Shown: positions 26,115-35,424, counted from the stretch's first letter. The stretch is 64,000 nucleotides of DNA from Myxococcus stipitatus (GCF_037414475.1 NZ_CP147913.1:5082001-5146000), one strand, 5' to 3'. A program made the numbers and translations. Notes: a model not told the origin generated them from the sequence alone.

Positions 26115-28064
26115 TCAGCGGGCGGGTCGCAGATAGGACACGCGGAAGGTCTCCTCCACCGCGCTCTCGGTGACGCGGGCCTCCAGGAATTCGTAGCCCA
26201 TCAGCGCGAACACGCGGTCGCGATAGAAGATGGGGCGCGTGTTGCCGTACCAGTCCGTGCACGACGTGTTGCACGAGTCGTCATACGACGAGGTCGCCGT
26301 GGCCCTGAGCATCCCCAGTCTCGACAGCTTCAGGTCCGGGTCCACGCGCATGAAGGACACCTCCGCCGAGCCGTAGCGCAGGTGACTCCACTCTCCACCC
26401 TGGAGCCGCAGCGCAAGCCCCATCACGCCCCCACCGCCCGTGCCCGCCGGCTTGAAGAAGAAGGCGTGGCTGCGAGTCTCACCCTGCGTCGAACTCGGGT
26501 AGCGCAGGGAGCCGCGCCGCTCGGGCCCGCCGTCCCCTAGCGCCAACGTGGTGAGGTGCAGCCCGGAGGGGTCCTCGCCCACCACCAGCGCTCCTTGCGT
26601 CCCCAGCGGCTCCAGCCGCGCCACCGCGTGCTCCAGCGTGAGCCGGTGCACCTCCCGAGGCCAGCGCACGTCCGTCACCCAGACGGACTGCTCACCTGGA
26701 GACGGGGTCCATTCGCTCTTCAGCGCGCCCGAGCCCCACAGCACGTGGTTGCCCACGAAGCGATTCTGGAAGAGGCCCTGCGTGGGGCCTGGCAGCACGG
26801 TGAAGTCCTCCGGCCGGAACGGCGCCAGTTCTGGTGCGAAGCCGGAGAGGGGCGCGCGCATCAGGGCCACCCGCCCGTCGACATAGGACAGCTCCGGCCC
26901 CCATCGCGTGTTGCCCTGGACCTTGCTCACGAGCAGGGCCTCCAGGTGGCCGTCCTCGCTCTCGCGCAGGGAGAACGCGTCCGTGGGGTTGCCTCGCGTG
27001 CGCAGGGCTTCAGGCGCGCTCCCGTCCAGCGGCAGCCGGTACACCACCGAGTCCCGAATCCTCTCCACGTCGTACCGTTCGCCCTCGATCATCCATGACT
27101 CGAAGCCCGGAGAGACCCAGACGTACACCGCGTCCCGCGACACGTAGAAGGTATTCGTGCCCGGCCCCATCAACGCGCTCGCCGTGCACGAGAAGTCCCG
27201 GGCGTTCAGGTCGCAGCGCACCACCGTGTGCAGCATGGGCCACAAGGTGGTCTGCAAGGGCTTGTAGATGTCCATCCGCGCGAGGATGGGGTTCCATTCG
27301 GAGAACCCGACGCCATTCAGCCACGTGCGCACCTTGGGCAGCTCGTCCACCGGCTGCTGGCCCGGCTGGCTCGACAGGGTGACGGGCATGTAGAAGACCA
27401 GGGTGCCGTTCACCAGCCGGCTCGCGTAGCCCCGCGACGAGTAGTAGTCGTTGGAGCCGATGAAGTGGGTGCCCTCGTGCGTCAGCCCTCCCGCGTCGTC
27501 GAGGCGGAAGAGGGCGACCTCCGTGGTCTGGTGGAAGTGGTTGTAGCCCACGACGACGATGCGGCGCTCATGCACCAGCATCTCGTCGTACAGGGTGCTG
27601 CTGGAGTAACCGAGAGGATAGGCGGCCACCTCGGTCACCGGTTGGAGCGCGCCCTCCACCTGCCGCACGGTGAAGAGCCGGCCCCGGCGCAGGACGACGA
27701 ACCAGTCCCCCACCGCCTTGACGATGTCTCCCTCGTCGACACCGGACTCCTGGTTGTGGGTGATGGAGGGGTCCTGGGTGGGAGGCGTCGTGGAGAGGCC
27801 TCCCTCATCCCCGCTGGAGCCACCACAGCCCAGGACGGGGCCCCCGCCGCCCCAGAGGCTGTCTCGAATCTTCCCCACCAACTCCAGGTGGAAGTTGAAG
27901 GCCTGCTCCGTCCCGAAGGGCTCCAGCCGCGTGAAGGTGATGGCCTCCACCTCCGCGCGAGTGAGCGGCCGGCCCTCATCTGGACACGCGGAGATGACGA
28001 GGGCGAGCAACAGCCCGGAGAGAAGGTGGCGACGTTGGAGGCGTGGGGAACGCATGGGGTTCAT
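26115..28064 (-). CDS. Secreted beta-propeller lipoprotein (PF09826-like)
   Basis: About 649 residues; lipobox ISAC with Cys27. The ITHNQESGVDEGDIVKAVGDWFVVLRRGRLFTVR segment is the family hallmark, later blocks form a propeller, and the C-terminal part has a Cys pair (DDSCNTSCTDW). The family occurs in secreted or lipidated proteins with a protease inhibitor-like beta propeller; the substrate is unknown. A paralog lies at 58859. The start is uncertain: GTG 28070, ATG 28064 and ATG 28055 are all possible, none with a strong ribosome site. It is separated by about 114 bases from the operon upstream. Confidence 0.8.
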   Translation of the reverse strand: MNPMRSPRLQRRHLLSGLLLALVISACPDEGRPLTRAEVEAITFTRLEPFGTEQAFNFHLELVGKIRDSLWGGGGPVLGCGGSSGDEGGLSTTPPTQDPSITHNQESGVDEGDIVKAVGDWFVVLRRGRLFTVRQVEGALQPVTEVAAYPLGYSSSTLYDEMLVHERRIVVVGYNHFHQTTEVALFRLDDAGGLTHEGTHFIGSNDYYSSRGYASRLVNGTLVFYMPVTLSSQPGQQPVDELPKVRTWLNGVGFSEWNPILARMDIYKPLQTTLWPMLHTVVRCDLNARDFSCTASALMGPGTNTFYVSRDAVYVWVSPGFESWMIEGERYDVERIRDSVVYRLPLDGSAPEALRTRGNPTDAFSLRESEDGHLEALLVSKVQGNTRWGPELSYVDGRVALMRAPLSGFAPELAPFRPEDFTVLPGPTQGLFQNRFVGNHVLWGSGALKSEWTPSPGEQSVWVTDVRWPREVHRLTLEHAVARLEPLGTQGALVVGEDPSGLHLTTLALGDGGPERRGSLRYPSSTQGETRSHAFFFKPAGTGGGGVMGLALRLQGGEWSHLRYGSAEVSFMRVDPDLKLSRLGMLRATATSSYDDSCNTSCTDWYGNTRPIFYRDRVFALMGYEFLEARVTESAVEETFRVSYLRPAR

Positions 28065-28178
28065 CCCCACAGCAAGAGGTGTACCGGCAGCGTGTCTGGG
28101 GTTCCCAGAGGAGGCGCCGCTGGGGAGGGGCGCTCACTCCCGCCAGAACATGACAGATGTGTCAGGGTTGCAGCTGCG

Positions 28179-28685
28179 TCATCCCTCGCGGCACAGCCGG
28201 TCCACGCGGCCCAGTAGCGTGGGCCTGCGCGCGTCGCCGTGCATGCGCTGGAGGTGCTCCGCGGCGGTGGCGGTGCTCATGCCCACGGCGGTGACGAAGA
28301 GGGGGCGCTGGCTCTGGCCTCGCAGCACGGGGACCGCGATGCCGCTGGAGTGGAAGGCCGTCTTCGCCACGCCGATGACGGGCACCGCGCGGCCGAGCGC
28401 TTCATACAGGTGCGCGCCCAGGCCGGGCTTGTCCTCGCCCAGCCACACATAGCCATCCACGACGATGGCCTCCAGCTTCTCGGGCACCAGGGCCAGCACC
28501 CGCAGCAGGTGCGGCAGCTCGCGGCGATAGAACTGCCCCGGCTCGTACTCCGCCGCGGGAGGGCCCCGGTCCACGTGGTGCGTGGCCTCGGTGGCGTCCG
28601 TCCAATCGCGGAACACGACACACGCGGCCACGGTGACGTCCGGGCGGTAGTCCACGTCCAAGCAGGCGAGCATCGTCCGCTCCAT
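28179..28685 (-). CDS. Endonuclease V-like protein
   Basis: 168 residues, shorter than the usual 220. Family hallmarks: Asp10/Asp12 in LACLDVDYRP, the wedge Tyr47 in EYEPG, Arg55-Glu56 in YRRELP, Asp77 in IVVDGYVWLG and Lys108 in IGVAKTAF. Endonuclease V nicks DNA near deaminated adenine (inosine), with Mg2+ bound by the acidic residues. The usual HPR after DG is replaced by WLGEDKPGLG, so substrate preference may differ. ATG 28685 starts 5 bases after the DUF1444-like stop; ATG 28673, with GGAG before it, is an alternative. It is the last gene of the six-gene operon. Confidence 0.75.
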   Translation of the reverse strand: MERTMLACLDVDYRPDVTVAACVVFRDWTDATEATHHVDRGPPAAEYEPGQFYRRELPHLLRVLALVPEKLEAIVVDGYVWLGEDKPGLGAHLYEALGRAVPVIGVAKTAFHSSGIAVPVLRGQSQRPLFVTAVGMSTATAAEHLQRMHGDARRPTLLGRVDRLCREG

Positions 28686-28690
28686 GGAGG

Positions 28691-29965
28691 TCAGGGGACC
28701 TCGTAGGTCCCGATGTCCACACCCGCCGCGCGAAGCTGCTCGAGCACTCGCGGCGGAGGCCACCCGGTGGTGCGGTAGCGCGTGGGCCACAGCTCGGGGA
28801 CCAAGGTCAGGCAGTCCGGCGCCAGCCGCTGCACGACGGAGAAGGGCACCGGGAGGATGTCCTCTTCCCCCAGGTGCATGACCACCACGTCGGTCTTCGG
28901 CAGGAGCGCGTCCACGTCCGCGCTCCAACTGCACCAGGAGAGCGGAGCGTCGTCTTTCTCGCGCGTCATGGCGCCGTAGCTGGCGACGAACAGGTCCACG
29001 CCCTTGGCTTCATGCTGCTCGTCCAGGAACTCCTTCTGGGCGGTGTACTCGCCCATGGCGAAGCGCATGTGCGTGCGGCGGATGCGCAGCGCGAGGGCGT
29101 CGTGGCCGGCCCTCCGGTAGGGCACCACGCGGCCCGCGTCGTCCACCGTGTAGAGGCAGGGAGAGATGCTGCGTGCGCTGGCCTCGAACTCGCGCTCGCC
29201 CAGGTCGCACAACCGGCTCACCGTGGCGGGGTCCTGGTCTCCGGCGATGACCAGCGTGGAGCGCGTGGGGATGACGGCGATGGGGCGCCCCGACACGCGG
29301 CCCGCGAAGGACGCGAGGAAGCCGGGGAGCAGCAGCCGCGAGGTCTCATACGAATCCTCGGAGTCCACCGACCACACGGGGCTGGGCCGCTCCTCCTGGA
29401 GGTCCACGCCCACGTCCTGGATTCGCGCGAGGTTGGCGAAGGCGGTGACGTACGCCTCCTCCTCGGAGACCCCCCACTCCGCCAGGTGCTCGTGCTGCAC
29501 GTACATGGACGCGTCGGGCTGGTCCACCACCAGCAGCTCCCGCAGGCAGGGGATGGTGTGGCGCGCCACCAGCGTGCGGGTGGGTGCATCCGACGGAGGC
29601 GCCATCACTCCAAACGCGGCCGAGCGCACCACGGGCAACAGCCGCGCCTGGACCTCCTCCCACGTGGACTGGCTGGCCTTGGTTCCGGAGAACGCCGCGA
29701 GGAAGCGGCGGATGACCTGGGCTCGCTGCTCGGGAGACAGCTCGCGGGTCTCCGCGAAGAGGTTGTCCAGGTACGTCTGGACGGACTCGCCGTTGCGCGT
29801 GAAGTGCAGGCCGTAGTCATCCGGCAGGCGCCTCACTTCTTCGACCGAGGAGTCCTCGGCCAGCGCGGCCTCCACCTCGCGGAGCAGATACTCACGCGGG
29901 CTCACCGTCTCTTGCGAGCCCGCGTCTTGCTTCCCACCACCAAAGAGCTTCTTCCAGAACCCCAT
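28691..29965 (-). CDS. DUF1444-like protein
   Basis: 424 residues with a short basic Gly-rich N-terminus (WKKLFGGGKQD). The core from about 100 (LLPVVRSAAFG) to 270 (PTRSTLVIAGD) fits the DUF1444/YtpQ pattern, a soluble family of unknown function. The C-terminal 130 residues (RRTHMRFAMGEYTAQKEFL, MHLGEEDILPVPFSVV) look like a separate alpha/beta domain. No signal peptide, in contrast to the four exported proteins encoded before it. It starts 12 bases after the cytochrome stop and is followed 5 bases later by the endonuclease V-like gene. Confidence 0.6.
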   Translation of the reverse strand: MGFWKKLFGGGKQDAGSQETVSPREYLLREVEAALAEDSSVEEVRRLPDDYGLHFTRNGESVQTYLDNLFAETRELSPEQRAQVIRRFLAAFSGTKASQSTWEEVQARLLPVVRSAAFGVMAPPSDAPTRTLVARHTIPCLRELLVVDQPDASMYVQHEHLAEWGVSEEEAYVTAFANLARIQDVGVDLQEERPSPVWSVDSEDSYETSRLLLPGFLASFAGRVSGRPIAVIPTRSTLVIAGDQDPATVSRLCDLGEREFEASARSISPCLYTVDDAGRVVPYRRAGHDALALRIRRTHMRFAMGEYTAQKEFLDEQHEAKGVDLFVASYGAMTREKDDAPLSWCSWSADVDALLPKTDVVVMHLGEEDILPVPFSVVQRLAPDCLTLVPELWPTRYRTTGWPPPRVLEQLRAAGVDIGTYEVP

Positions 29966-29977
29966 GCGGGCTTCCTA

Positions 29978-30703
29978 CTACAGCCCGAGGTACGCGAGCA
30001 GCGCCCCCAAGTCCTCGTCGGAGAGGGCCTCCACGCTGTACGCGGGCATGTTGCCGCCGACGCCGAAGAACTGGCCGTGCCGCACCTTCTCGATGATGAC
30101 CAGGGAATGCGGGATTCCTGGGAAGGTCTCGTCGTAGTTGCGAGTCACCTCCGGGAGAATCGAGGCCAGCTCCGTGAGCCGTCCCTTTCCGGTGTGAGTC
30201 TCACCGTGACACTCCTGACATGCGGCTTGATACACGGCGCGTCCGCGCTCCGCGCTCCCGCGAGGCACGTCGCGCACGTCCTTCACCACCGTGTAGGGCA
30301 GGGCGGGGGAGGTCGTGTCGGGGCTGATGCTCGACAGGTATTCGTACAGCGCGCGGCTCTGCGGAGAATCCGCGGGCAGCTTCTGCACGCCGCGCATGAA
30401 GCTGACGTAGCAGAAGTTCACCGCGTCCAGCAGGTTCGTCTCGTAGCCGCCCCACCAGGAGCCTCGGCCCACCACGTTGTACAGCGTGTAGCCGGAGTTC
30501 ATCCGTCCGCCCTGTGGCGTGGGCGTCGTCGCGTGACACGTCGAGCAGGAGAAGCTGTTGAACTGGCTCTCCGACAGCCGCGCGTCGTGGAACAGCAGCT
30601 TGCCGTACTCCACCGCCGTGGGCGCCTTCTCGTCATCGCCACAGGCGGAGGCCAACGTCAGCAGCACCACCCACGGCAGGGCCTTCCAGGTGGCGCCGCT
30701 CAT
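29978..30703 (-). CDS. Di-heme c-type cytochrome lipoprotein, peroxidase-like
   Basis: 241 residues; lipobox ASAC with Cys21. Two haem sites: CSTCH at 53-57 and CQECH at 162-166. The segment EYGKLLFHDARLSES before the first haem is the start of the bacterial cytochrome c peroxidase/MauG domain, and GNMP at 218-221 offers a Met ligand to the second haem. MauG-type enzymes use peroxide or oxidise partner proteins in the periplasm. Only 241 residues long, so smaller than MauG (about 350). Its start overlaps the preceding gene's stop by 4 bases, so it is made together with the beta-propeller lipoprotein. Confidence 0.8.
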   Translation of the reverse strand: MSGATWKALPWVVLLTLASACGDDEKAPTAVEYGKLLFHDARLSESQFNSFSCSTCHATTPTPQGGRMNSGYTLYNVVGRGSWWGGYETNLLDAVNFCYVSFMRGVQKLPADSPQSRALYEYLSSISPDTTSPALPYTVVKDVRDVPRGSAERGRAVYQAACQECHGETHTGKGRLTELASILPEVTRNYDETFPGIPHSLVIIEKVRHGQFFGVGGNMPAYSVEALSDEDLGALLAYLGL

Positions 30704-31947
30704 CGCTGACCTCCGAGGAGGCTCACCGAGTCCGGGAAGATGCCCACGCGCACGGTATTCACCACCGTGCCCTGGGCCAGGTTCACCGCGTGCAGCGTGC
30801 CTGGGTTCACCCGGTCTCCTTCGCAGACGACCAGCGCGTGGCTCCCGTCCGGCGTGAGGTGGGCCTGGTGCACGTTGAGACAGCCGGCGTCCGCCAGGTC
30901 CATCTCACCGCGGATGGCGCCAGTGCCCACGTCGATGACGAACAGCGCCTCCACGCCCTGCACGGGCATGTACAGCGTCTTCCCGTCCGCGCTGTGATCG
31001 CCGAACATGGGCGCGCCCGGGAGGCGGATGGTCCGCGCGGGGTTCATGTCGCGCGTCTTCGCGTCGAGGAACTGAATCTCCTTGCTGGCCATGGAGCTGA
31101 CCCAGAGGTCGCCCGTGGTGGGGGACATCGTCAGCGCGTAGGGCTGGTGCCGAGGTGTCACGGCGGTGCCCGCGCTGGCGGAGACCTTGATGCGCTTGGG
31201 CTTCTCCGTGGGGGTGGTGAAGTCGACGATGGCGACCTCGTCGGACCAGCACGCGACGTAGGCCGTGCGCTCGTCCGGAGACAACCGCACCGCGTGCGGC
31301 GCGGGACACACCGTCACCATGGACTTGCGGGTCATCGTCTTCGCGTCGATGACCGCCATCCGCGCGTGCATCTCCTCCTCGGTGCCGCCGCGCCGGGCGA
31401 CCTCGGTGATTTTCAGCGTGTCGAAGTGCGTCTGGTACAGCGTGTTGCCGTCCTTGCTGACGATGACGTCGCCGGGGTTGGGGTCCACGCGCACCGAGCC
31501 CACCATCCGGTTGGTGCGTGCGTCCACCTTGAGGCAGTAGCCGTCATCCGCGCCCGTGCCGTGGGCGCCGTGAGGACCGGAGCCGCCGCCGGGCACGTAG
31601 TTGGAGATGCCTACGTAGTAGTAATTGCCATCGGGTGACACGGCGGTGTGGTGAGGGCCCTCCAGCTCCACGGGGTTGAGGCCCACGGGCACCCGCGCCA
31701 GCTCCTTCCAGCCGGGCTTCGTCGCGCCGTCCAGCTCCAGCAGGCTGACGGTGTCATCCATGCTGTTGGTGATGATGACCCGGCCCCCGGGACCGGGTGG
31801 CGGAATGCCGGCGCCTTGTGCCCAGGGCTCCGGGTCCGAGTACCGCAAACCGTCCGGAGGCTTCACCCCGTCGAAGGGGTTGGAGTCCTCGCCGCAGGAG
31901 GCGAGCAGCAGCCCCAGCGCGGGAAGAAGGACACGCGAGAGCCTCAT
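30700..31947 (-). CDS. YncE-type beta-propeller lipoprotein
   Basis: 415 residues; lipobox LASC with Cys at about 18. The body is a seven-bladed propeller: repeating blocks such as HHTAVSPDGNYYYVGISNY, DVIVSKDGNTLYQTHFDTL, AVRLSPDERTAYVACWSDE and LTMSPTTGDLWVSSMAS. YncE-like and surface-antigen beta-propellers bind DNA, metals or partner proteins; MauG-type cytochrome neighbours suggest a partner or substrate role here (inference). Its start overlaps the previous gene's stop by 4 bases and its end overlaps the cytochrome start by 4. Confidence 0.8.
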   Translation of the reverse strand: MRLSRVLLPALGLLLASCGEDSNPFDGVKPPDGLRYSDPEPWAQGAGIPPPGPGGRVIITNSMDDTVSLLELDGATKPGWKELARVPVGLNPVELEGPHHTAVSPDGNYYYVGISNYVPGGGSGPHGAHGTGADDGYCLKVDARTNRMVGSVRVDPNPGDVIVSKDGNTLYQTHFDTLKITEVARRGGTEEEMHARMAVIDAKTMTRKSMVTVCPAPHAVRLSPDERTAYVACWSDEVAIVDFTTPTEKPKRIKVSASAGTAVTPRHQPYALTMSPTTGDLWVSSMASKEIQFLDAKTRDMNPARTIRLPGAPMFGDHSADGKTLYMPVQGVEALFVIDVGTGAIRGEMDLADAGCLNVHQAHLTPDGSHALVVCEGDRVNPGTLHAVNLAQGTVVNTVRVGIFPDSVSLLGGQR

Positions 31948-32564
31948 GGCGCCCCCCGCTCGACGCGGAAGGTGACCGGCTGGGCCAGGCGGTAGGGGCC
32001 TTCCGTGACTCGGTTCTGGAGCAGGTATGCGCTGATGACCTGCACGGACAGCTCCTGCCCCGCGCTGGCCTTGAGGGTGTCCCAGGTGGCCGCGTCGAGC
32101 TGCCAGTCCAGGTTCGACGTGAGCATCTCCACCGGGCACGTGCGCCCAGGGACCGTCACGCGCACCCAGTAGATGTCACCGGTGAAGGGCGGCAGGTGGG
32201 CATGGGCGGCGGGCAGAATCCAGTCGCCCACGTGGGCCAGCATGGAGCGGGCGGTGTCGAAGACGCTCGGGGCCGCGGGGGGGCGAGGCTGGGCGCTGGC
32301 GAGCGTCGAGCTCCAGCTCCACCGGGGAGGCGCGGCGGTGGACTCGTAGGAGGTGCCGCTCTGGGGCGTGGTGAGCCGGGTGGCGTCGGCGTTCGCCGTC
32401 GCGCGAGCCTCCGCGTCGACCAGCGCGCGCCATGCCTCGTCGCTGGCGTCTCCGCCGTAGAGCGGTTCGCCACAGGTGGGCTCGGACTTGTCATCACCGC
32501 ACGCGGCGGTCAGCGCGAGCAGGGTGGCAGCGGAAGTGGTCCAGAGGAGTTTTCGCGAGAGCAT
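31944..32564 (-). CDS. Trp-rich lipoprotein of unknown function
   Basis: 206 residues with lipobox TAAC (Cys at about 22) and a mature protein with several tryptophans (DEAWRAL, RWSWSS, GDWILP, IYWVRV, LDWQLDAATWDTLK). The C-terminal half (IYWVRVTVPGRTCPVEM to GPYRLAQPVTFRV) resembles the Ig-like segment common at the start of myxobacterial TolB-like lipoproteins. The Trp content next to a MauG-like cytochrome could mean redox modification of Trp, but this is only inference. Coupled by 4-base overlap with the propeller gene after it. Confidence 0.65.
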   Translation of the reverse strand: MLSRKLLWTTSAATLLALTAACGDDKSEPTCGEPLYGGDASDEAWRALVDAEARATANADATRLTTPQSGTSYESTAAPPRWSWSSTLASAQPRPPAAPSVFDTARSMLAHVGDWILPAAHAHLPPFTGDIYWVRVTVPGRTCPVEMLTSNLDWQLDAATWDTLKASAGQELSVQVISAYLLQNRVTEGPYRLAQPVTFRVERGAP

Positions 32565-32566
32565 GT

Positions 32567-33937
32567 TCAGGGGGACCTTTCCTGGGTCTGGCGCCGCCGA
32601 CCTCGGCGCAACAGGGTGAGGGTGGATAGCAACAGCAACAGAGGTACAATGTTCCCTCCCATCGCGCCGCAGCCGCTCGAGCTCTTGGGCGGAGGAGGTG
32701 TCTCGGGCGTGGAGCCCGCGTCGGTGGACGAGCCCGCGTCCGAGGAGGAGCCGGCGTCGGGCGCGCCCGCGTCGGGGCGCGTGCCACCGTCGTCGGGAGG
32801 AGGCTCCTCCGGGTAGAGCGGTGCGCCCAGCTGCTCGGCGAGCTGCGGCCAGCGGCCCGGGCACACGGTGCGCACGGGGGTGCCTGTGGGGCAGTGGTGC
32901 GTGCCCTGGATTTCGTAGAGGCCGAAGAGGTGCGTCCACGTGTTGCCCTGGTCGGTGCTGCGCGCGAGCGCCCAGTCATGGAGCCAGGTGGAGCCGCAGG
33001 CATAGAGCGTCTCGCCATCGCGCAGCACACACGCGTTGCCGGTGGGCAGCGAGCGCATCGTCAGGGGGCCGGTGGAGGGGCCTTGGAAGAAGTGGTTGAG
33101 GGTGCCCACCCACGTCGTCTTTCCGTCGGCGGACAGCTCCATGTTGATGAAGACGTCGTCAATCCTCGACACCGTCGTGAAGGTCTGTCCCCCGTCATCG
33201 CTGCGCAGCAGGAACGTGGAGCCCTGCGCGGACACGCGGGCCCACACGCCGTCCGCGGAGACGGGGTCCGCGGCCTCCACGAGCAGGTCATAGGGCAGCT
33301 GCAGCTCGGGCAGCGGGTGGACCGTCTCGGTCCAGGTCTCTCCCGCGTCGTCGCTGCGCAGGAGCAGGAGCCGGTTGTCCTCCTTGCCGCTCACGTAGAT
33401 GCGGCGGGGATTGGCCGGGGACACTCGCACCGCGTTGAGCACCAGGCCCAGGCGCATCAGGGGCGAGGGCGCCCACGTCTCACCGCCATCCAGCGAGCGG
33501 TAGACGCCGTTGGGCTTTCCATACCGCGCGGTGACGACGTAGAGGATGCGGTCGTCCGTGGGATGGGCCGCCATGCCGGAGACCCAGGTGTCCTTGAAGT
33601 ACGGGTGTTTGGACCACGAGCAGCCGCCGTCGGAGGAGCGCATGAGCTCGCTTCCGGTGGCGGTGAGGATGTCGCCGGCCTCACGCCACAGGTAGGCGGT
33701 CGGCGTCCAGCCGCCGTAACCGATGGCGTCCGCGCATATCCACCGGAACGTCTTGCCGCCGTCGCGCGAAATCACCGCGCCGAACGTCGCGCCCAGGAAG
33801 ATATCCTCGGGGTGGCCTCGCCGGAGGGTGACGTTGGAGGTCTCCGGTAGACCCGCGTGGGCCCTGGCGGTGGTGGCGGCGAGGAGTGCGAGCAGGGGGA
33901 GCGCCAGGCTCCAGCGGTGCGGATGACGAGGCATCAT
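32567..33937 (-). CDS. BNR/sialidase-like propeller with MYXO-CTERM tail
   Basis: 456 residues: signal peptide (cleavage near ARAHA), repeated BNR/Asp-box segments (ISRDGGKTFRW, RSSDGGCSW, RSLDGGETW, RSDDAGETWT, RSDDGGQTF, RSTDQGNTW), a Pro/Ser/Asp linker, and a tail SSGCGAMGGNIVPLLLLLS followed by Arg-rich RRGRRR, which is the MYXO-CTERM sorting signal with its Cys. Such proteins are cut and attached to the outer surface. The Asp-box blades occur in sialidases, VPS10 and Ycf48-like proteins; no sialidase catalytic residues are clear. It is the first gene of a six-gene operon; GGAG precedes ATG 33937. Confidence 0.85.
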   Translation of the reverse strand: MMPRHPHRWSLALPLLALLAATTARAHAGLPETSNVTLRRGHPEDIFLGATFGAVISRDGGKTFRWICADAIGYGGWTPTAYLWREAGDILTATGSELMRSSDGGCSWSKHPYFKDTWVSGMAAHPTDDRILYVVTARYGKPNGVYRSLDGGETWAPSPLMRLGLVLNAVRVSPANPRRIYVSGKEDNRLLLLRSDDAGETWTETVHPLPELQLPYDLLVEAADPVSADGVWARVSAQGSTFLLRSDDGGQTFTTVSRIDDVFINMELSADGKTTWVGTLNHFFQGPSTGPLTMRSLPTGNACVLRDGETLYACGSTWLHDWALARSTDQGNTWTHLFGLYEIQGTHHCPTGTPVRTVCPGRWPQLAEQLGAPLYPEEPPPDDGGTRPDAGAPDAGSSSDAGSSTDAGSTPETPPPPKSSSGCGAMGGNIVPLLLLLSTLTLLRRGRRRQTQERSP

Positions 33938-34182
33938 GTCTTGGGCTCCGAGGGAGAAATCCGGCCCATCCCGCACGTTAACGTCCGGCGCGCCCACATA
34001 TAGCGGGCGGCGCGACGAATTCAGGTGCGGCGCTTTGCCACCCTCTCCCACGTGATTCTTCAGCCGGGAATGGAAGGTTTTGCATCCACCATTTCCCGAG
34101 CGGGGTGGGCGTGCGGGGGGCTCGCCTCCTGGCGGCGGGTCTGGTACGGACCTGGGAGACTTGTGGCAGGGGGGAGCACGAC

Positions 34183-35424
34183 ATGGCGGGGGCCGCTGAG
34201 GTGTCCAACCTCCTCTTGAAAGAGGGTGCCAGAGGGCGGGGTTCGCTCGTCGCGGGCCCTGTCCGCGTGGTGTGGGAGGCGGTGATGCAGGCTGCGGTGG
34301 ACGTGGCGGTACGGGCCTACGAGGACTTGTCGCCCGTGCAGCGAGAGCGCGTGCTGGAGGAGTCCGTGAACGTGCCCGCGCAGGCGCGCTCGGCGCTGGT
34401 GGATGTGTTGCGCCGCGCCCGGGACTTCGCCGGAGCGGCCCGTCTGCTGGAAGCCCAAGGCGCGGACGCGGACGCGGCGGCGCTGCACGAGCAGGCCGGA
34501 GCGCTGATGCTCGCGGCCGAGGCCTGGCTGCGCGCCGGGGAGCTCGCCCGCGCGTCGGCGGCCTTTGAGCGGGCGGGGGCGTTGGAGCGCGCGCTGGAGT
34601 TGTACCGCGCGCTGGACGCGCGTGAGTCCATGGCGCAATGCCTGACACGACTGCAGCGTCCGCTGGAGGCGGCGGAGGTCTACCACGCGCTGGGTTATGC
34701 CCACGCGGAGCTGGAGGCGCTCCGGGGCGTACCTCCCGAGCATCCCCGGCGCCGCGAGGCGGTGCTGCGCATGTGCGCGCTGCTGGACGAGCAGGGAGAG
34801 TCCTGGCGCGCGCTGGTGCTCTTGGCGGACGCGCGGCAGGAGTCCGCGGCGGCGCGAGAGGACGAGGTGCTCAAGGCGGAGCACCTGCGCTTGTTGAGGC
34901 ATCTGGATTTGAGCGGGGCCTCGCAGGCGTTGGCGTCCGCGGCGGCCGCCGCGTCGGTGGAGTCCTCTCCGCCGGTGACGGAGCGGGCGAGTCCAGCGCC
35001 GGATGGGTATGAGTACCTCAAGGCCATTCCCATCTTCGCGGAGCTGGCGCTGGAGGACTTGAAGGACCTGTTCCGCATGGCGCACCAGGTGGTCATCCCG
35101 GCGGGCACCACCGTGTTGGAGAAGGGCGCGCAGGGCACGGGCCTGTTGGTGTTGTTGGAGGGCACCGTGGACGTGGCGAGTGGTCCGGGACCGGACGCAC
35201 GGCTTCTCAACACCTTGGGACCCGGGACGTGGCTGGGGGAAATCTCTCTCATCCTGGATGGGCCCACGTCCGCGCATGTGCGCTCACGTTCCCCGGTGAG
35301 GGCGTTGCGGGTGACTCGCGCGGACTTCCAGCACTATCTGGCCACGCATGAGGCCGCGGCCCTGCGAATCTATCGACTGTTCACACACAACCTCGCGGAG
35401 CGGGTGCGTGCGTTGAGTGCATAG
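34183..35424 (+). CDS. Helical-repeat protein with C-terminal cyclic-nucleotide-binding domain
   Basis: 413 residues. Residues about 35-230 are TPR-like helical pairs with repeated AEAWLRAGELARASAAFERAG and ALELYRALDARES units. Residues about 280-405 are a CRP-type cyclic-nucleotide-binding domain (FAELALEDLKDLFRMAHQVV, EGTVDVAS, LGEISLILDG with the conserved GE). No HTH follows, so it is not a DNA-binding regulator; it probably signals by protein contact. GGGGGGAGCACG before ATG 34183 is a strong ribosome site, favouring this over the in-frame ATG at 34105. It lies upstream of a related gene at 36828. Confidence 0.78.
   Translation: MAGAAEVSNLLLKEGARGRGSLVAGPVRVVWEAVMQAAVDVAVRAYEDLSPVQRERVLEESVNVPAQARSALVDVLRRARDFAGAARLLEAQGADADAAALHEQAGALMLAAEAWLRAGELARASAAFERAGALERALELYRALDARESMAQCLTRLQRPLEAAEVYHALGYAHAELEALRGVPPEHPRRREAVLRMCALLDEQGESWRALVLLADARQESAAAREDEVLKAEHLRLLRHLDLSGASQALASAAAAASVESSPPVTERASPAPDGYEYLKAIPIFAELALEDLKDLFRMAHQVVIPAGTTVLEKGAQGTGLLVLLEGTVDVASGPGPDARLLNTLGPGTWLGEISLILDGPTSAHVRSRSPVRALRVTRADFQHYLATHEAAALRIYRLFTHNLAERVRALSA

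Noticed and set aside
31944..32564. Trp-rich lipoprotein as MbnP (copper-binding partner of MbnH)
   Set aside because: It lacks recognisable MbnP sequence blocks; only the neighbouring MauG-like cytochrome suggests it.
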